Below, in pieces: positions 17,973 to 26,367 of a stretch of 64,000 nucleotides of DNA. Position 1 is the first letter of the stretch; every line of letters starts with the position of its first letter. The notes under the pieces were generated by a model. It was not told the DNA's origin and did no database searches. It saw only the letters and a program-made list of their open reading frames with translations. The stretch is from NCBI RefSeq assembly GCF_019511445.1, contig NZ_JAEUAN010000003.1:62001-126000 (forward strand), written 5' to 3'. The translations under genes and the position numbers were made by a program. The stretch is from Aliirhizobium wenxiniae (GTDB lineage: Bacteria > Pseudomonadota > Alphaproteobacteria > Rhizobiales > Rhizobiaceae).

Positions 17973-19164
17973 AGCCGGGCACGGCGAGCGGATTGTCTTC
18001 GAGCGCCGCACGGTCGGGACGGTCGAGGCGAGGCTCGCCGGTAAAGGCCGAAAACAGGTCTGCGACGAATTCCTCGGAAAGGCCCTTGGTGATCAGCACC
18101 ATGCGCGTTTTCCGGTCTGATCCTTCCGGCCATTGGGCCAGCCGCTGCGGCGGATGAAAGATTGTCTGCACCCCGTGCAGAACCAGTGGCCGCTCGGGAT
18201 TGTCCGACAGCCTGACCACCGCCTTCATCCGCAGAAGCTTCTCACCATGCGCCGAGCGCAGGAGATCGATGAACATGTCGATCGCCATCGGATCGATCGG
18301 CCGTTCATGCACGATCGAGAAGGAGCGGATGTCATCGCCGTGACGATTGAGATCGTGATGGTGGTGATGATGACCATGATGATGGTCATGCCCGTGGTGA
18401 TCATGCGCGTTGTGATCATGTCCGCAGTCACATTCACCATCATGCCCGTGATCGTGGCCATGATGGTGATGATCGTGATCATCCGCGGCAATTTCGTCAC
18501 GCAGCCAGCGGTCGACATCGGCGATCTTCGTCGACGGATCATAAAGCCCGTTTGCAAGCATAGACAGGCTGCTGACCGAGATGTCGTCGCCATCGACAAG
18601 CGGCGCACGCGGATTGAGCGCGGCAAGCCGTGCGCGCAGGGCTGAGAGTTGCCCGGCATCCGCCAGTGTCTGTTTCGAGAGGATCAGCCGGTCGGCAACC
18701 GCCACCTGCTTGACCGCTTCCGGATGCGCATCAAGCGTGGCAAGCCCGTTCACCGCGTCCACCACGGTGACGACACCTTCAAGCTCGAAATTCTGCGCGA
18801 TGACCGGATTGCCCATCACCGACTGCATCACCGGCGCCGGATCGGCAAGGCCGGTCGTTTCGATGACAACGCGGGTGATCGGCTTGGCGCGGCCCGTCTG
18901 GATCGCATCCATCATCGTGGCCAGCGTATCGACCAGTTCGCCGCGCACGGTGCAGCAGAGGCAGCCGTTCGACAGTTCCACCAGCGAATCCCCGGAGGAT
19001 TCGACCAGCAGGTTGTCGATGCCGACCTCACCGAACTCGTTGATGATGACGGCGATATCCTTTGCGCCGGGGTCACGCAGCATCCGATTGAGCAGCGTCG
19101 ATTTTCCGGCACCGAGGAAACCGGTGATGATGGAGACCGGGATCCGGTCCTGCCCATGGGCCAT
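17962..19164 (-). CDS. G3E GTPase (CobW/COG0523 family) with histidine-rich metal loop
   Basis: A 400-aa GTPase of the CobW/ZNG family of metal chaperones. It has the P-loop GFLGAGKSTLLNR (about residues 16-28), the metal-binding CLCC motif near 68-71, and a C-terminal CobW_C domain ending VPGFRL. Between the domains, about residues 222-272, is an extremely histidine-rich stretch with dozens of His and a CDCG cysteine pair, expected to bind zinc, cobalt or nickel. It is 12 bases downstream of the PBP5-type carboxypeptidase gene on the same strand. A zinc role fits the family, but cobalt delivery cannot be excluded; no cob gene is adjacent. Confidence 0.9.
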   Translation of the reverse strand: MAHGQDRIPVSIITGFLGAGKSTLLNRMLRDPGAKDIAVIINEFGEVGIDNLLVESSGDSLVELSNGCLCCTVRGELVDTLATMMDAIQTGRAKPITRVVIETTGLADPAPVMQSVMGNPVIAQNFELEGVVTVVDAVNGLATLDAHPEAVKQVAVADRLILSKQTLADAGQLSALRARLAALNPRAPLVDGDDISVSSLSMLANGLYDPSTKIADVDRWLRDEIAADDHDHHHHGHDHGHDGECDCGHDHNAHDHHGHDHHHGHHHHHHDLNRHGDDIRSFSIVHERPIDPMAIDMFIDLLRSAHGEKLLRMKAVVRLSDNPERPLVLHGVQTIFHPPQRLAQWPEGSDRKTRMVLITKGLSEEFVADLFSAFTGEPRLDRPDRAALEDNPLAVPGFRL

Positions 19165-19176
19165 GGTCTATTCCAA

Positions 19177-20310
19177 TCAGAATGTCGGGCGCGGTACCGG
19201 GATCGGAATATTGGCGTAGGTCCGCTCGCCGATCTTCGTTTCCACCGGTTCGGTTCCCGGGATAAGGCCCGCAAACGTATAGACAGGCGGCCGCGTCATT
19301 TCGTGGATATAGGGCGAGTGCATGACCGTGCGGCCGGCATCGTCGCGGTTTTCGCTGCGCACCTTGGCGGCCTTCGGATTGCAGATTTCCTGGCTGACAT
19401 CGTTGACGACGCCTGTGTCGCCATAAGGCGCGAGCGAGCCAAGCGGCGTGCCCTGATTGCCCGAAGACGTCAGGCCCTGCTGCAGGAGATTGGCCGAATC
19501 GTCGGCGCGCCCTGCAAGGCTGTCGGAGCCGAGCACGACCGAAACCACCGTCCGGCCATTGCGGGTGGCGGAAGACACCTGGTTGAAACCGGCAGCGCAG
19601 ATGAAGCCCGTCTTCATCCCGTCGGCACCGTCGAAACGGCCGATCAGCGTGTTGAAGTTCGGGTATTTCTTCTTGCCCGTATCGATGCCTTCGATGGTGA
19701 AATAGCCGCTATATTGCGGGAATTCGCGCTTGATCTGCATGGCGAGGATCGCGAGGTCGCGGGCCGTCGTATACTGGCCCTTGCCCGGCAATCCGTGCGG
19801 ATTGATGAAATGCGAGGACGTCATGCCAAGCCGCTGCGCCTCGGCATTCATCATCGCCACGAACTGGTCGTTGGTTCCGCCGACCGTTTCCGCCACGGCG
19901 ACCGCCATGTCGTTGGCCGATTTCACCAGCATGATCTTCAGCGCATCATCCATCGTCAGCTGCGAGCCGGGACGGAAATACATCTTGCTGGCCGGCTGGT
20001 CGGTGGCGAATTTGCTCATCACCACCTTGCTGTCGAGCGAAAGCCGGCCGGACTTCAACGCCCTGAACGTCACATAGGCGGTCATCAGCTTGGTCAGCGA
20101 GGCCGGATACCATTTCAGGAACGCATCCTGATGCGCGATCACGCGGCCGGTATTGGCATCGATGATCATCTTGGGATTGGCGGATACCGCGGTGGCGGAG
20201 CTGACAAGTCCCACCGCCGTCACGAGGCAGAGAAGCCGGCGGGCGGCGCGATGGCTAAGTGTTGAGTGCAGCAAGATGGTCCTCGTCCGGATGTTAACGA
20301 GTGGGGCCAT
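19177..20310 (-). CDS. D-alanyl-D-alanine carboxypeptidase (PBP5 family)
   Basis: A 377-aa penicillin-binding protein that trims the terminal D-Ala of peptidoglycan stems. After a signal region (ends near VSANPKMIID) it shows the three serine-enzyme motifs: SLTK at about 70, SAN at about 129 and KTG at about 232. The C-terminal part is long and ends in a proline-rich GERTYANIPIPVPRPTF. The ATG at 20310 is preferred; a further in-frame start at 20340 would lengthen the leader. The gene is upstream of the G3E GTPase by 12 bases and may be in its operon. Confidence 0.92.
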   Translation of the reverse strand: MAPLVNIRTRTILLHSTLSHRAARRLLCLVTAVGLVSSATAVSANPKMIIDANTGRVIAHQDAFLKWYPASLTKLMTAYVTFRALKSGRLSLDSKVVMSKFATDQPASKMYFRPGSQLTMDDALKIMLVKSANDMAVAVAETVGGTNDQFVAMMNAEAQRLGMTSSHFINPHGLPGKGQYTTARDLAILAMQIKREFPQYSGYFTIEGIDTGKKKYPNFNTLIGRFDGADGMKTGFICAAGFNQVSSATRNGRTVVSVVLGSDSLAGRADDSANLLQQGLTSSGNQGTPLGSLAPYGDTGVVNDVSQEICNPKAAKVRSENRDDAGRTVMHSPYIHEMTRPPVYTFAGLIPGTEPVETKIGERTYANIPIPVPRPTF

Positions 20311-20428
20311 TAGATGGCCTATATGTCGAAGCAATGGCAAAGAAGATTGATTACGTCAATCGTCGCAGGCACTATCCCTTAAAGGAGAGGAGTCATAACG
20401 GCGTGAAGTTGGAACGATAGGAAAGATT

Positions 20429-21604
20429 ATGCCCATATTGAACCGCGCAGCCGAACTTCAGGGCGAAGTAACCGGCTGGCGACGATTTCTGCATCAAAAT
20501 CCCGAAATCCTCTATGAAGTTCATGACACCGCAGCCTTCGTCGCGGACAAGCTGCGCGAATTCGGCGTCGATGAGATCGTCACCGGCATCGGCCGCACCG
20601 GCGTGGTCGGCATCATCCGCGGCAAGGGAGCCACGGCAGGATCAGGCACCCGCACGATCGGCCTGCGCGCCGATATGGATGCGCTTCCCCTGACGGAACT
20701 GACCGGCAAGGATTACACCTCTCTGAGACCGGGCGCCATGCATGCCTGCGGCCATGACGGGCATACGTCCATGCTTCTCGGCGCCGCAAAATATCTGGCC
20801 GAGACGCGCAATTTCGATGGCAGCGTGGCGCTGATCTTCCAGCCGGCCGAAGAAGGTGGTGCCGGCGCGCTTGCCATGGTCGAGGACGGCCTGATGGAGC
20901 GTTTCGGTATCGAGGAAGTCTATGGCATGCACAACATGCCGGGCATTCCGCTCGGCCAGTTCGCCATCCGCAAGGGCGGCATCATGGCGGCCCCCGATCG
21001 CTTCACCATCACCATCAAGGGCCGCGGTGGCCATGCCGCCCAGCCGCACAAGACCATCGACCCGATCTTCATCGGCTCGCAGCTCGTCGGCAGCCTGCAG
21101 GCGATTGCCGCGCGCAATGCCGATCCTGTCCAGTCGGTGGTGATTTCGGTCACCCGTTTCGACGCCGGTACCAGCCACAACATCATCCCGGATACGGCAA
21201 TGATCATGGGCACGGTGCGCACGCTGAGCGAGGAAACCCGCGACCTTGCCGAAAACCGCATCCGCCAGATCGTCGACGGACTGGTTGCCGCCCATGGCGC
21301 GGAATCGACGATCGATTATTACCGCCAGTGCCCGGTTACCTTCAATCATGACCACGAAACGGACCATGCGATCCGCGTTGCGACCGATGTCGTTGGTTCT
21401 GCAAATGTCGATGCCAATGTCGAGCCGACCATGGCGGGCGAGGATTTCGCCTTCATGCTGAAGAGCCGCCCCGGCGCCTTCATCTTCATCGGCAACGGCA
21501 ATACCGCCCCGCTTCACAACCCGAAATACGATTTCGACGACGAGGCGATCGCCTACGGCATCTCCTACTGGGTGAAACTCGCCGAAAACCGGCTGTCTGA
21601 ATGA
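20429..21604 (+). CDS. M20-family amidohydrolase (aminoacylase/hippurate hydrolase type)
   Basis: A 391-aa metallopeptidase-fold enzyme that probably releases an amino acid from an N-acyl conjugate. The M20 signatures are ADMDALPLTE (about 88-97), HACGHDGHTSMLLGAAKYL (about 107-126, metal-binding His), PAEEGGAGALAMVEDGLM (about 141-158) and GRGGHAAQPHKTIDP (about 197-211). The C-terminal TMAGEDFAFML carries a further metal ligand. It starts after AGGAAA and stands alone between the divergent carboxypeptidase gene and tRNA-Arg. The acyl substrate cannot be read from sequence. Confidence 0.88.
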   Translation: MPILNRAAELQGEVTGWRRFLHQNPEILYEVHDTAAFVADKLREFGVDEIVTGIGRTGVVGIIRGKGATAGSGTRTIGLRADMDALPLTELTGKDYTSLRPGAMHACGHDGHTSMLLGAAKYLAETRNFDGSVALIFQPAEEGGAGALAMVEDGLMERFGIEEVYGMHNMPGIPLGQFAIRKGGIMAAPDRFTITIKGRGGHAAQPHKTIDPIFIGSQLVGSLQAIAARNADPVQSVVISVTRFDAGTSHNIIPDTAMIMGTVRTLSEETRDLAENRIRQIVDGLVAAHGAESTIDYYRQCPVTFNHDHETDHAIRVATDVVGSANVDANVEPTMAGEDFAFMLKSRPGAFIFIGNGNTAPLHNPKYDFDDEAIAYGISYWVKLAENRLSE

Positions 21605-21611
21605 CAGCCGG
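21589..21611 (+). other. stem-loop spanning the amidohydrolase stop codon
   Basis: CCGGCTGTC (21589-21597) and GACAGCCGG (21603-21611) form a perfect 9-bp stem with a TGAAT loop; the gene's TGA lies inside. It is followed by five A's rather than T's, so it may stabilise the 3' end or act as a weak terminator on the opposite strand. Confidence 0.5.
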
Positions 21612-21659
21612 AAAAACGCTTGGCTAATTGGAACGGCTTTTGTATGGATGGGCGCAAGT

Positions 21660-21736
21660 GGTCCCATAGCTCAGTAGGATAGAGCGCAGGATTCCTAATC
21701 CTGAGGCCGATGGTTCGAATCCATCTGGGATCACCA
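21660..21736 (+). tRNA. tRNA-Arg (anticodon CCU)
   Basis: A 77-base cloverleaf: acceptor GGTCCCA pairs with TGGGATC (one G-U), the D-arm AGCTCAGTAGGATAGAGC, anticodon stem CAGGA/TCCTG with loop TTCCTAA reading AGG codons, the T-arm GGTTCGAATCC, and an encoded 3' CCA. It decodes AGG for arginine. Confidence 0.95.
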
Positions 21737-21769
21737 CTTCCCCACCAAAGCTCATCGAGAATATCGACA

Positions 21770-21928
21770 TCAAGGCCTTGCTGGCTGCGGCATGTCTGCG
21801 TGCGGAGCAATCGAACTCGTAAACGTACGGTCGACAGACTGAAGACGTGTCCAGGAAACTGAGACTCCGAAAAGCAGTATCGCGATAATGGGTATGACAA
21901 GAAGCACAACGCCGCCACTGATGCGCAT
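21770..21928 (-). CDS. small membrane protein (52 aa), putative
   Basis: A 52-residue open frame, MRISGGVVLLVIPIIAILLF, with a single hydrophobic helix (about residues 6-22) and a soluble tail SWTRLQSVDRTFTSS. The start at 21928 follows GGAG at about 7 bases. It occupies most of the gap between tRNA-Arg and the hybrid kinase gene. A perfect TTAA-N7-TTAA element lies 51-65 bases upstream. Function unknown; the composition and ribosome binding site favour a real gene, but codon evidence is thin. Confidence 0.5.
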   Translation of the reverse strand: MRISGGVVLLVIPIIAILLFGVSVSWTRLQSVDRTFTSSIAPHADMPQPARP

Positions 21929-21978
21929 GACCAACTCCAAAACTACATAGTCATGGGCGCGACCTTGTGCGCAGCAGC

Positions 21979-21993
21979 TTAATGGTTCGTTAA
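21979..21993 (-). promoter_or_regulatory. CtrA-like box (TTAA-N7-TTAA)
   Basis: TTAATGGTTCGTTAA is a perfect match to the CtrA consensus spacing. It is 51 bases upstream of the small ORF start at 21928. Assignment rests on sequence only. Confidence 0.5.
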
Positions 21994-22098
21994 TTTGTGC
22001 CAGTTTTGCACAGAAGCGAAGCCTATCCGTGCCGTCTTTGGAAACAAAGGCAGAGAGGCACAAAATGGCCGGAAAATGGCCTCAATCTCCGCGGTAAG

Positions 22099-22150
22099 CG
22101 TGGGGTATTCCCCACGGGTCCAGGATGGCTCGGCACAGAAGCGCCGAGCC
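22099..22150. other. two stem-loops between the small ORF and the hybrid kinase gene
   Basis: CGTGGGG/CCCCACG (22099-22105 with 22110-22116, loop TATT) and GGCTCGGC/GCCGAGCC (22127-22134 with 22143-22150) form strong hairpins downstream of the kinase gene. Neither is followed by a clear T run in either direction. They may end transcription of the kinase gene or protect its 3' end. Confidence 0.45.
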
Positions 22151-22167
22151 CAAAAGTGGCCGGGTCG

Positions 22168-24090
22168 TCAGTCCAGCAATTCGCGGATGCGCACGGCGAG
22201 TTCCCGCGCGGTATACGGCTTCTTCAGCCAGCTACCTGAAAGCGCAAGCTCCCGCCCGGCGATTGCCGGTTCGGCGTAACCCGAGGTGAACAGGACCGGG
22301 ATATGTGGCTTTTCAGCACGAACGCGGTTGGCCAGCTCATCGCCTGTCATGCCGCCCGGCATCACCACATCGGTAAACAGCAGGGCGATATCGGTGTGGC
22401 GCTCGAGTTGCGATAGCGCCTGAGCACCGTTTTCCGCCTCGATCACTTGGTAACCGAAGCTCGTCAACCGGGACACGGTTACGCGGCGTACACGCGGGTC
22501 ATCCTCGACGACCAGGATTTTTTCCGGTCCGCCGGGCAGCGGACTTTGAGGATGATGTGACGAGACCTGCTGGTTGCCCTGTTCGACCTTCCGCTTTGCG
22601 GCGGGCAGGAACATCCGCACCGACGTGCCCTGTCCCGGTTCGCTGTAAAGCTGGATATTGCCGCCCGACTGTTTGACGAAACCATAGACCATGCTGAGGC
22701 CGAGACCCGTGCCGGCACTCACGCCCTTGGTGGTGAAGAACGGTTCAAAAGCCTTCTCCTTGACCTCCGCCGTCATGCCTGTCCCGGTATCGGTCACCGC
22801 AACCAGGATGAACTCGCCGGTCCGCATGTTCGAATACATCTGCGCGTAGTCGACATCCAGTTTGACGCGGGAAATTTCGACCGTCAGCTTGCCGCCGCGC
22901 GGCATCGCATCCCGCGCATTGATGACGAGATTGAGGATAGCGTTCTGCAGCTGCGAGGCATCGACGAGAGCTTCGTTCGGCGCACCTGCGATGACCGTCC
23001 TGAATTCGACCGCTTCGCCAAGCGTACGCCGCATGAGATGGGAAAAACTCGATACGAGTTGCCCGACATCCACAAGCTTGTTGTTGAGCGGCTGCCGCCG
23101 GCCGAAAGCCAGCAACTGGCCGGTCAATTTTGCGCCGTCTTCCGCGGCCGACTGGGCCTCCTGCATGAGCACCCGCAGATTGGGGTCTTCAAGCTGGTAT
23201 TCCAGCATTTCGAGATTGCCGCTTATGACCGTCAACAGATTGTTGAAATCATGCGCCAGTCCGCCTGTCAGCTGACCGATCGCCTCCATCTTCTGCGACT
23301 GGCGAAGCTCTTCTTCGATCTTCTGGCGGCTCGTGAGGTCGCGGACGAAGCCGGTAAAGATGCGCTTGCCACCGGTTCTCGCCTCACCCACGGCAAGCTC
23401 CATCGGGAAAGTCGTGCCATCCTTGCGAAGCCCCGTTACCACGCGGCCGTAACCGATGATCCGCCGTTCTCCGGTCTCCATATAGTTGGAAATGTAACCG
23501 TCATGGGCATCACGGTCAGGATTGGGCATCAGCATCCTGACATTTTCGCCGCAGACTTCGGAAGCGCTGTAACCGAACAGCCGCTCCGCGGCGGCGCTGA
23601 ATGAGGTGATGATCCCGGCATCGTTGATGACGATCGTCGATTCCGGCACAGTATCGAGGATGGAGCGCAGATGCGCTTCTCTTTCCGCCAGGTCGTTCTG
23701 GACCCGCTTCATCGCGGTCACGTCGTTGTTGGTCTGGATGATGATGGGCGCGCCATCCACCGAAAGGGAAACAGAGACCCAACGTGTTGCAACGAAAACC
23801 GGACGGCCATCGCGGGTGCGATGCTCCAGCTCTCCTTGCCAGGAATGTTCTAAGGCCAGTTGCTGGCGAATGTCGTCAAGCGGTTTGGGAAACCGCGTTT
23901 GCAGCAACTGATGAACGGATTGGCCGACCGCCTCCTCACGCGGCCAGCCATAAAGTGCCTCACAGCCGGAACTCCACCGGGTAATAATGCCATCATTCCC
24001 GTGGACGATGACATTGGCATCGTCCAGAAGATGAAGAACCGCATCCAGCTCGGCCTGGGTGGTGAGAGTGTTTCTTATTTTATGTGGCAT
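22168..24090 (-). CDS. PAS-PAS hybrid histidine kinase with receiver domain
   Basis: A 640-aa soluble signal-transduction protein. Two PAS domains occupy about residues 10-130 and 138-255 (the second with [18 protein letters not shown] and [15 protein letters not shown], FixL-like). The HisKA H-box is [14 protein letters not shown] (phospho-His about 280), followed by an HATPase_c domain ([30 protein letters not shown]) and a C-terminal receiver with [11 protein letters not shown] (Asp about 573). No transmembrane segment is seen. Haem binding is not proven. The gene follows the Crp/FNR gene by 120 bases on the same strand, so the two could share control. The ATG at 24090 has an AGGA site; a TTG lies one codon earlier. 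Confidence 0.9.
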   Translation of the reverse strand: MPHKIRNTLTTQAELDAVLHLLDDANVIVHGNDGIITRWSSGCEALYGWPREEAVGQSVHQLLQTRFPKPLDDIRQQLALEHSWQGELEHRTRDGRPVFVATRWVSVSLSVDGAPIIIQTNNDVTAMKRVQNDLAEREAHLRSILDTVPESTIVINDAGIITSFSAAAERLFGYSASEVCGENVRMLMPNPDRDAHDGYISNYMETGERRIIGYGRVVTGLRKDGTTFPMELAVGEARTGGKRIFTGFVRDLTSRQKIEEELRQSQKMEAIGQLTGGLAHDFNNLLTVISGNLEMLEYQLEDPNLRVLMQEAQSAAEDGAKLTGQLLAFGRRQPLNNKLVDVGQLVSSFSHLMRRTLGEAVEFRTVIAGAPNEALVDASQLQNAILNLVINARDAMPRGGKLTVEISRVKLDVDYAQMYSNMRTGEFILVAVTDTGTGMTAEVKEKAFEPFFTTKGVSAGTGLGLSMVYGFVKQSGGNIQLYSEPGQGTSVRMFLPAAKRKVEQGNQQVSSHHPQSPLPGGPEKILVVEDDPRVRRVTVSRLTSFGYQVIEAENGAQALSQLERHTDIALLFTDVVMPGGMTGDELANRVRAEKPHIPVLFTSGYAEPAIAGRELALSGSWLKKPYTARELAVRIRELLD

Positions 24091-24210
24091 CAAAAATCCT
24101 GGCTGCGACTACAGACCTGGACCATACATGGCACACAAGGGACGCTGTAGAACTTTGGAACTGGCGCATCATACATTCCGAATGACCTATTCCGGTTTTG
24201 GGTCGAAGCG

Positions 24211-24954
24211 CTAGTGGCGACGACGATCGTCGGCCGATCCCATCGTATCTCCCCAGCCGTATTCATCTTCGTCCCCGGCCAATTGTGCAAGCATCATCGG
24301 CTTGATGATCTTCACCGAGTGCCGTCCGACGCAGCCGAGAACGCCCTTGGTGCTCAGTTTGGTGATCGTGCGCGACACGGTCTCAATGGTCAGGCCAAGA
24401 TAGTCCGCCATGTCCTGGCGCGTCATCGGCAGCTGCACCATCGACTGCACTTCGCTCTTGGCCGCCGCCCTGCGCAGGTGCTTCAGCAGGAATGTGCAGA
24501 GGCGTTCCTCGGCGCTCTTGCACGACAGCAGCACCATCTGGTCCTGGGCAGCGGCCATCTCGTCACAAACCCGCGCAAATACTTGCGGGCGAAGTTCTTC
24601 CGAGTCCAGTACGGCAGCCTCGAAGCTCTTTCTGGTCAGGCGACGAACCTTCGTGCCAACAATCGCTTCGGCGCTGTAGAGATAATTGCTCTTCAGCGAT
24701 ACGCCGAGCAGATCGCCATCGAAAACGAAACCGGTAATAACCCGGCGGCCGTCCGAAATAATTCTGAAGATACGCAGAGCACCTTCAACGACCTCGAAGA
24801 CGTGTTTTGCTTCGTCGCCCTCGAAGAAGATCGACTGGCCGGGCTGGATGAACTCGACCGGCTGGCGCGAGAACAGACCATTGAGCGTTTCCGGCTCCGC
24901 TTCATGAAGAAGAGTTGCTGCTGTGCGTTCGCGATTGTAGCTGGTGAGAAACAT
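24211..24954 (-). CDS. Crp/FNR-family transcriptional regulator (FixK/FNR-like)
   Basis: A 247-aa regulator with an N-terminal cyclic-nucleotide-binding-like beta barrel (FIQPGQSIFFEGDEAKHVFE, about residues 36-55) and a C-terminal winged helix. The recognition helix region TRQDMADYLGLTIETVSRTI (about 178-197) has the E-x-x-S-R pattern of FNR/FixK proteins that bind TTGAT-N4-ATCAA. No FNR-type N-terminal cysteine cluster is visible, so direct iron-sulphur oxygen sensing is unlikely; it may be FixK-like. The ATG at 24954 is the likely start. It is divergent from the OmpR-type regulator and upstream of the hybrid kinase. Its targets are not known. Confidence 0.88.
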   Translation of the reverse strand: MFLTSYNRERTAATLLHEAEPETLNGLFSRQPVEFIQPGQSIFFEGDEAKHVFEVVEGALRIFRIISDGRRVITGFVFDGDLLGVSLKSNYLYSAEAIVGTKVRRLTRKSFEAAVLDSEELRPQVFARVCDEMAAAQDQMVLLSCKSAEERLCTFLLKHLRRAAAKSEVQSMVQLPMTRQDMADYLGLTIETVSRTITKLSTKGVLGCVGRHSVKIIKPMMLAQLAGDEDEYGWGDTMGSADDRRRH

Positions 24955-25040
24955 GGTATTAACCCCGTCGTTTGATGGGGGTAGTTGACCTGTCGGCGGT
25001 AACACGCGAATGCTACCGCGGTAAAAGACGGTTCGAATTG

Positions 25041-25057
25041 GTAACAGTTTGTAACAG
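25041..25057 (+). promoter_or_regulatory. direct repeat GTAACAG-N3-GTAACAG
   Basis: Two GTAACAG units 10 bases apart (25041-25047 and 25051-25057) lie 16-32 bases before the OmpR-family gene start. A tandem repeat with one-turn spacing is the usual form of binding site for OmpR/PhoB-type regulators, so autoregulation is plausible. Looser GTAACAC (24999) and GTAAAAG (25021) copies are nearby. Confidence 0.5.
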
Positions 25058-25072
25058 CCTGGCTAGTTTTTA

Positions 25073-25801
25073 ATGTCTATTGACCCGGCCCACGCGGCAC
25101 ACATCCTTGTCGTCGATGACGATCCCCGTATCCGCCAGATGCTTGCCCGCTATTTCGAGGGCGAGGGCTATCGTGTGACCACTGTAGCCGATGGCGTCGA
25201 GATGGACGTTGCGATGCGTCAAAACAGTGTCGATGCTGTGTTGCTCGACCTTTCGCTTCCAGGCGGGCGCGACGGGCTTGATCTTGCGCGTGATATCCGC
25301 GCGACTTCGGACGTTCCGATCATGATGTTGACCGGCCGCGACGATGTCGTCGATCGCATCATCGGTATAGAAATCGGTGCCGACGATTACATCGCCAAAC
25401 CCTTCCACCTGCGGGAAGTCCATGCGCGTCTCAAGTCCATATTAAGGCGGCGCCAACCGGCAGCCCCGAAAGCTGTACAGGAAGAAGACCAGATCATCCG
25501 CTTCGAAGGCTGGACCCTGAACGTATCGCGACGCCAGCTCATAGATCCGGCAGGAGCCGAAGTGGAACTCACGACCGGCGAATTCGATATGCTGGCTGCC
25601 TTCCTCAACCACGCCGGACGCGTGCTGACCCGCGATTTCCTTATGGATCTAACGCGTGGCCGACACCTTGAAGCATTCGATCGCACGATCGACGCACAGA
25701 TCGTCAGGCTTCGACGCAAGATCGAAGCGGATGTCAAACATCCTCAGTTCATCAAGGCGATCCGCGGCGTCGGCTACATTTTTACCGGCAAGATCGGGTA
25801 A
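25073..25801 (+). CDS. OmpR-family response regulator
   Basis: A 242-aa two-component regulator. The receiver domain has ILVVDDDPRIRQML at about residues 11-24, the phospho-acceptor Asp in LLDLSLPG (about 59), MMLTGRDD (about 84) and the IAKPFH lysine (about 106). The C-terminal winged-helix domain shows ELTTGEFDMLAAFL and AIRGVGYIFTGK. No cognate kinase is adjacent; the hybrid kinase near 22-24 kb is a candidate but has its own receiver. It is divergent from the Crp/FNR gene, separated by 118 bases, and overlaps the converging gene by 28 bases. Confidence 0.93.
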   Translation: MSIDPAHAAHILVVDDDPRIRQMLARYFEGEGYRVTTVADGVEMDVAMRQNSVDAVLLDLSLPGGRDGLDLARDIRATSDVPIMMLTGRDDVVDRIIGIEIGADDYIAKPFHLREVHARLKSILRRRQPAAPKAVQEEDQIIRFEGWTLNVSRRQLIDPAGAEVELTTGEFDMLAAFLNHAGRVLTRDFLMDLTRGRHLEAFDRTIDAQIVRLRRKIEADVKHPQFIKAIRGVGYIFTGKIG

Positions 25802-26238
25802 TCGGGCAGAACAGCGCCGTCGACGCTGCAAATCAGTCCGTGGTCCCACGGTCCATGCTCCAGGAAATTTGTCATCACCGACCAATCCGGCGGCATAGCC
25901 GTCCATAGGTGGATAGTTCGGCAATTTTCCGCGATCGCAAAACGTCGCACCTCGGAAAAAAGCAGCGACAGGACCTCCCGGTTATCGACAAGGCTGACGG
26001 AGATGAAGAGTGGAACTTCAGCCTGACGCTGCCGGTCTCCCGCTCCGCTGATGGCGACATGGGCTATGCCACGGATATAGCCTTCACTATCCTTGACGAC
26101 GAACCAGCAGCGACACAGCAACGCCGTGGCGGTGAGAGCGATCCATTGTTCCAGATCCACCCCCGGCATAGCCCGCTCTATCAACGCATATGCACGCAAC
26201 ACGTCTCGGGCATTAAGTGTGCCGATCCTGTAGCCCAT
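25774..26238 (-). CDS. uncharacterised protein, possibly acetyltransferase-like
   Basis: A 154-aa protein starting MGYRIGTLNARDVLRAYALI. It has weak resemblance to the GNAT fold (an initial helix, then CWFVVKDSEGYIRGIAHVAI and ISVSLVDNREVLSLLFSEVR) but no clear acetyl-CoA motif, so this is tentative. The ATG at 26238 follows GGAGCGA; a GTG eight codons earlier is an alternative. Its 3' end overlaps the OmpR-type regulator gene by 28 bases in convergent orientation. No function is assigned. Confidence 0.6.
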   Translation of the reverse strand: MGYRIGTLNARDVLRAYALIERAMPGVDLEQWIALTATALLCRCWFVVKDSEGYIRGIAHVAISGAGDRQRQAEVPLFISVSLVDNREVLSLLFSEVRRFAIAENCRTIHLWTAMPPDWSVMTNFLEHGPWDHGLICSVDGAVLPDYPILPVKM

Positions 26239-26367
26239 TCGCTCCGCCCGCACAGTCTGCACATTGATTATTGATCCATGATCATCGAGCCATTTTGACG
26301 CACCCCAAGGATGTCGCCTTGATGCTGATCAACCGCAGGCGGGAATGCTGTGACAATAGGGCGCAGC

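Noticed and set aside
18133..18645. Met/Val-rich open frame on the plus strand opposite the histidine-rich loop of the G3E GTPase
   Set aside because: It is the complement of His/Asp codons; no family similarity.
20345..20361. GATTGATTACGTCAATC as an FNR/FixK box near the carboxypeptidase gene
   Set aside because: The TTGA/TCAA halves are 5 bases apart, one short of the FNR spacing.
21660..21736. tRNA-Arg as an integration site with a genomic island
   Set aside because: No duplicated tRNA 3' end and no integrase nearby; flanking genes look ancestral.
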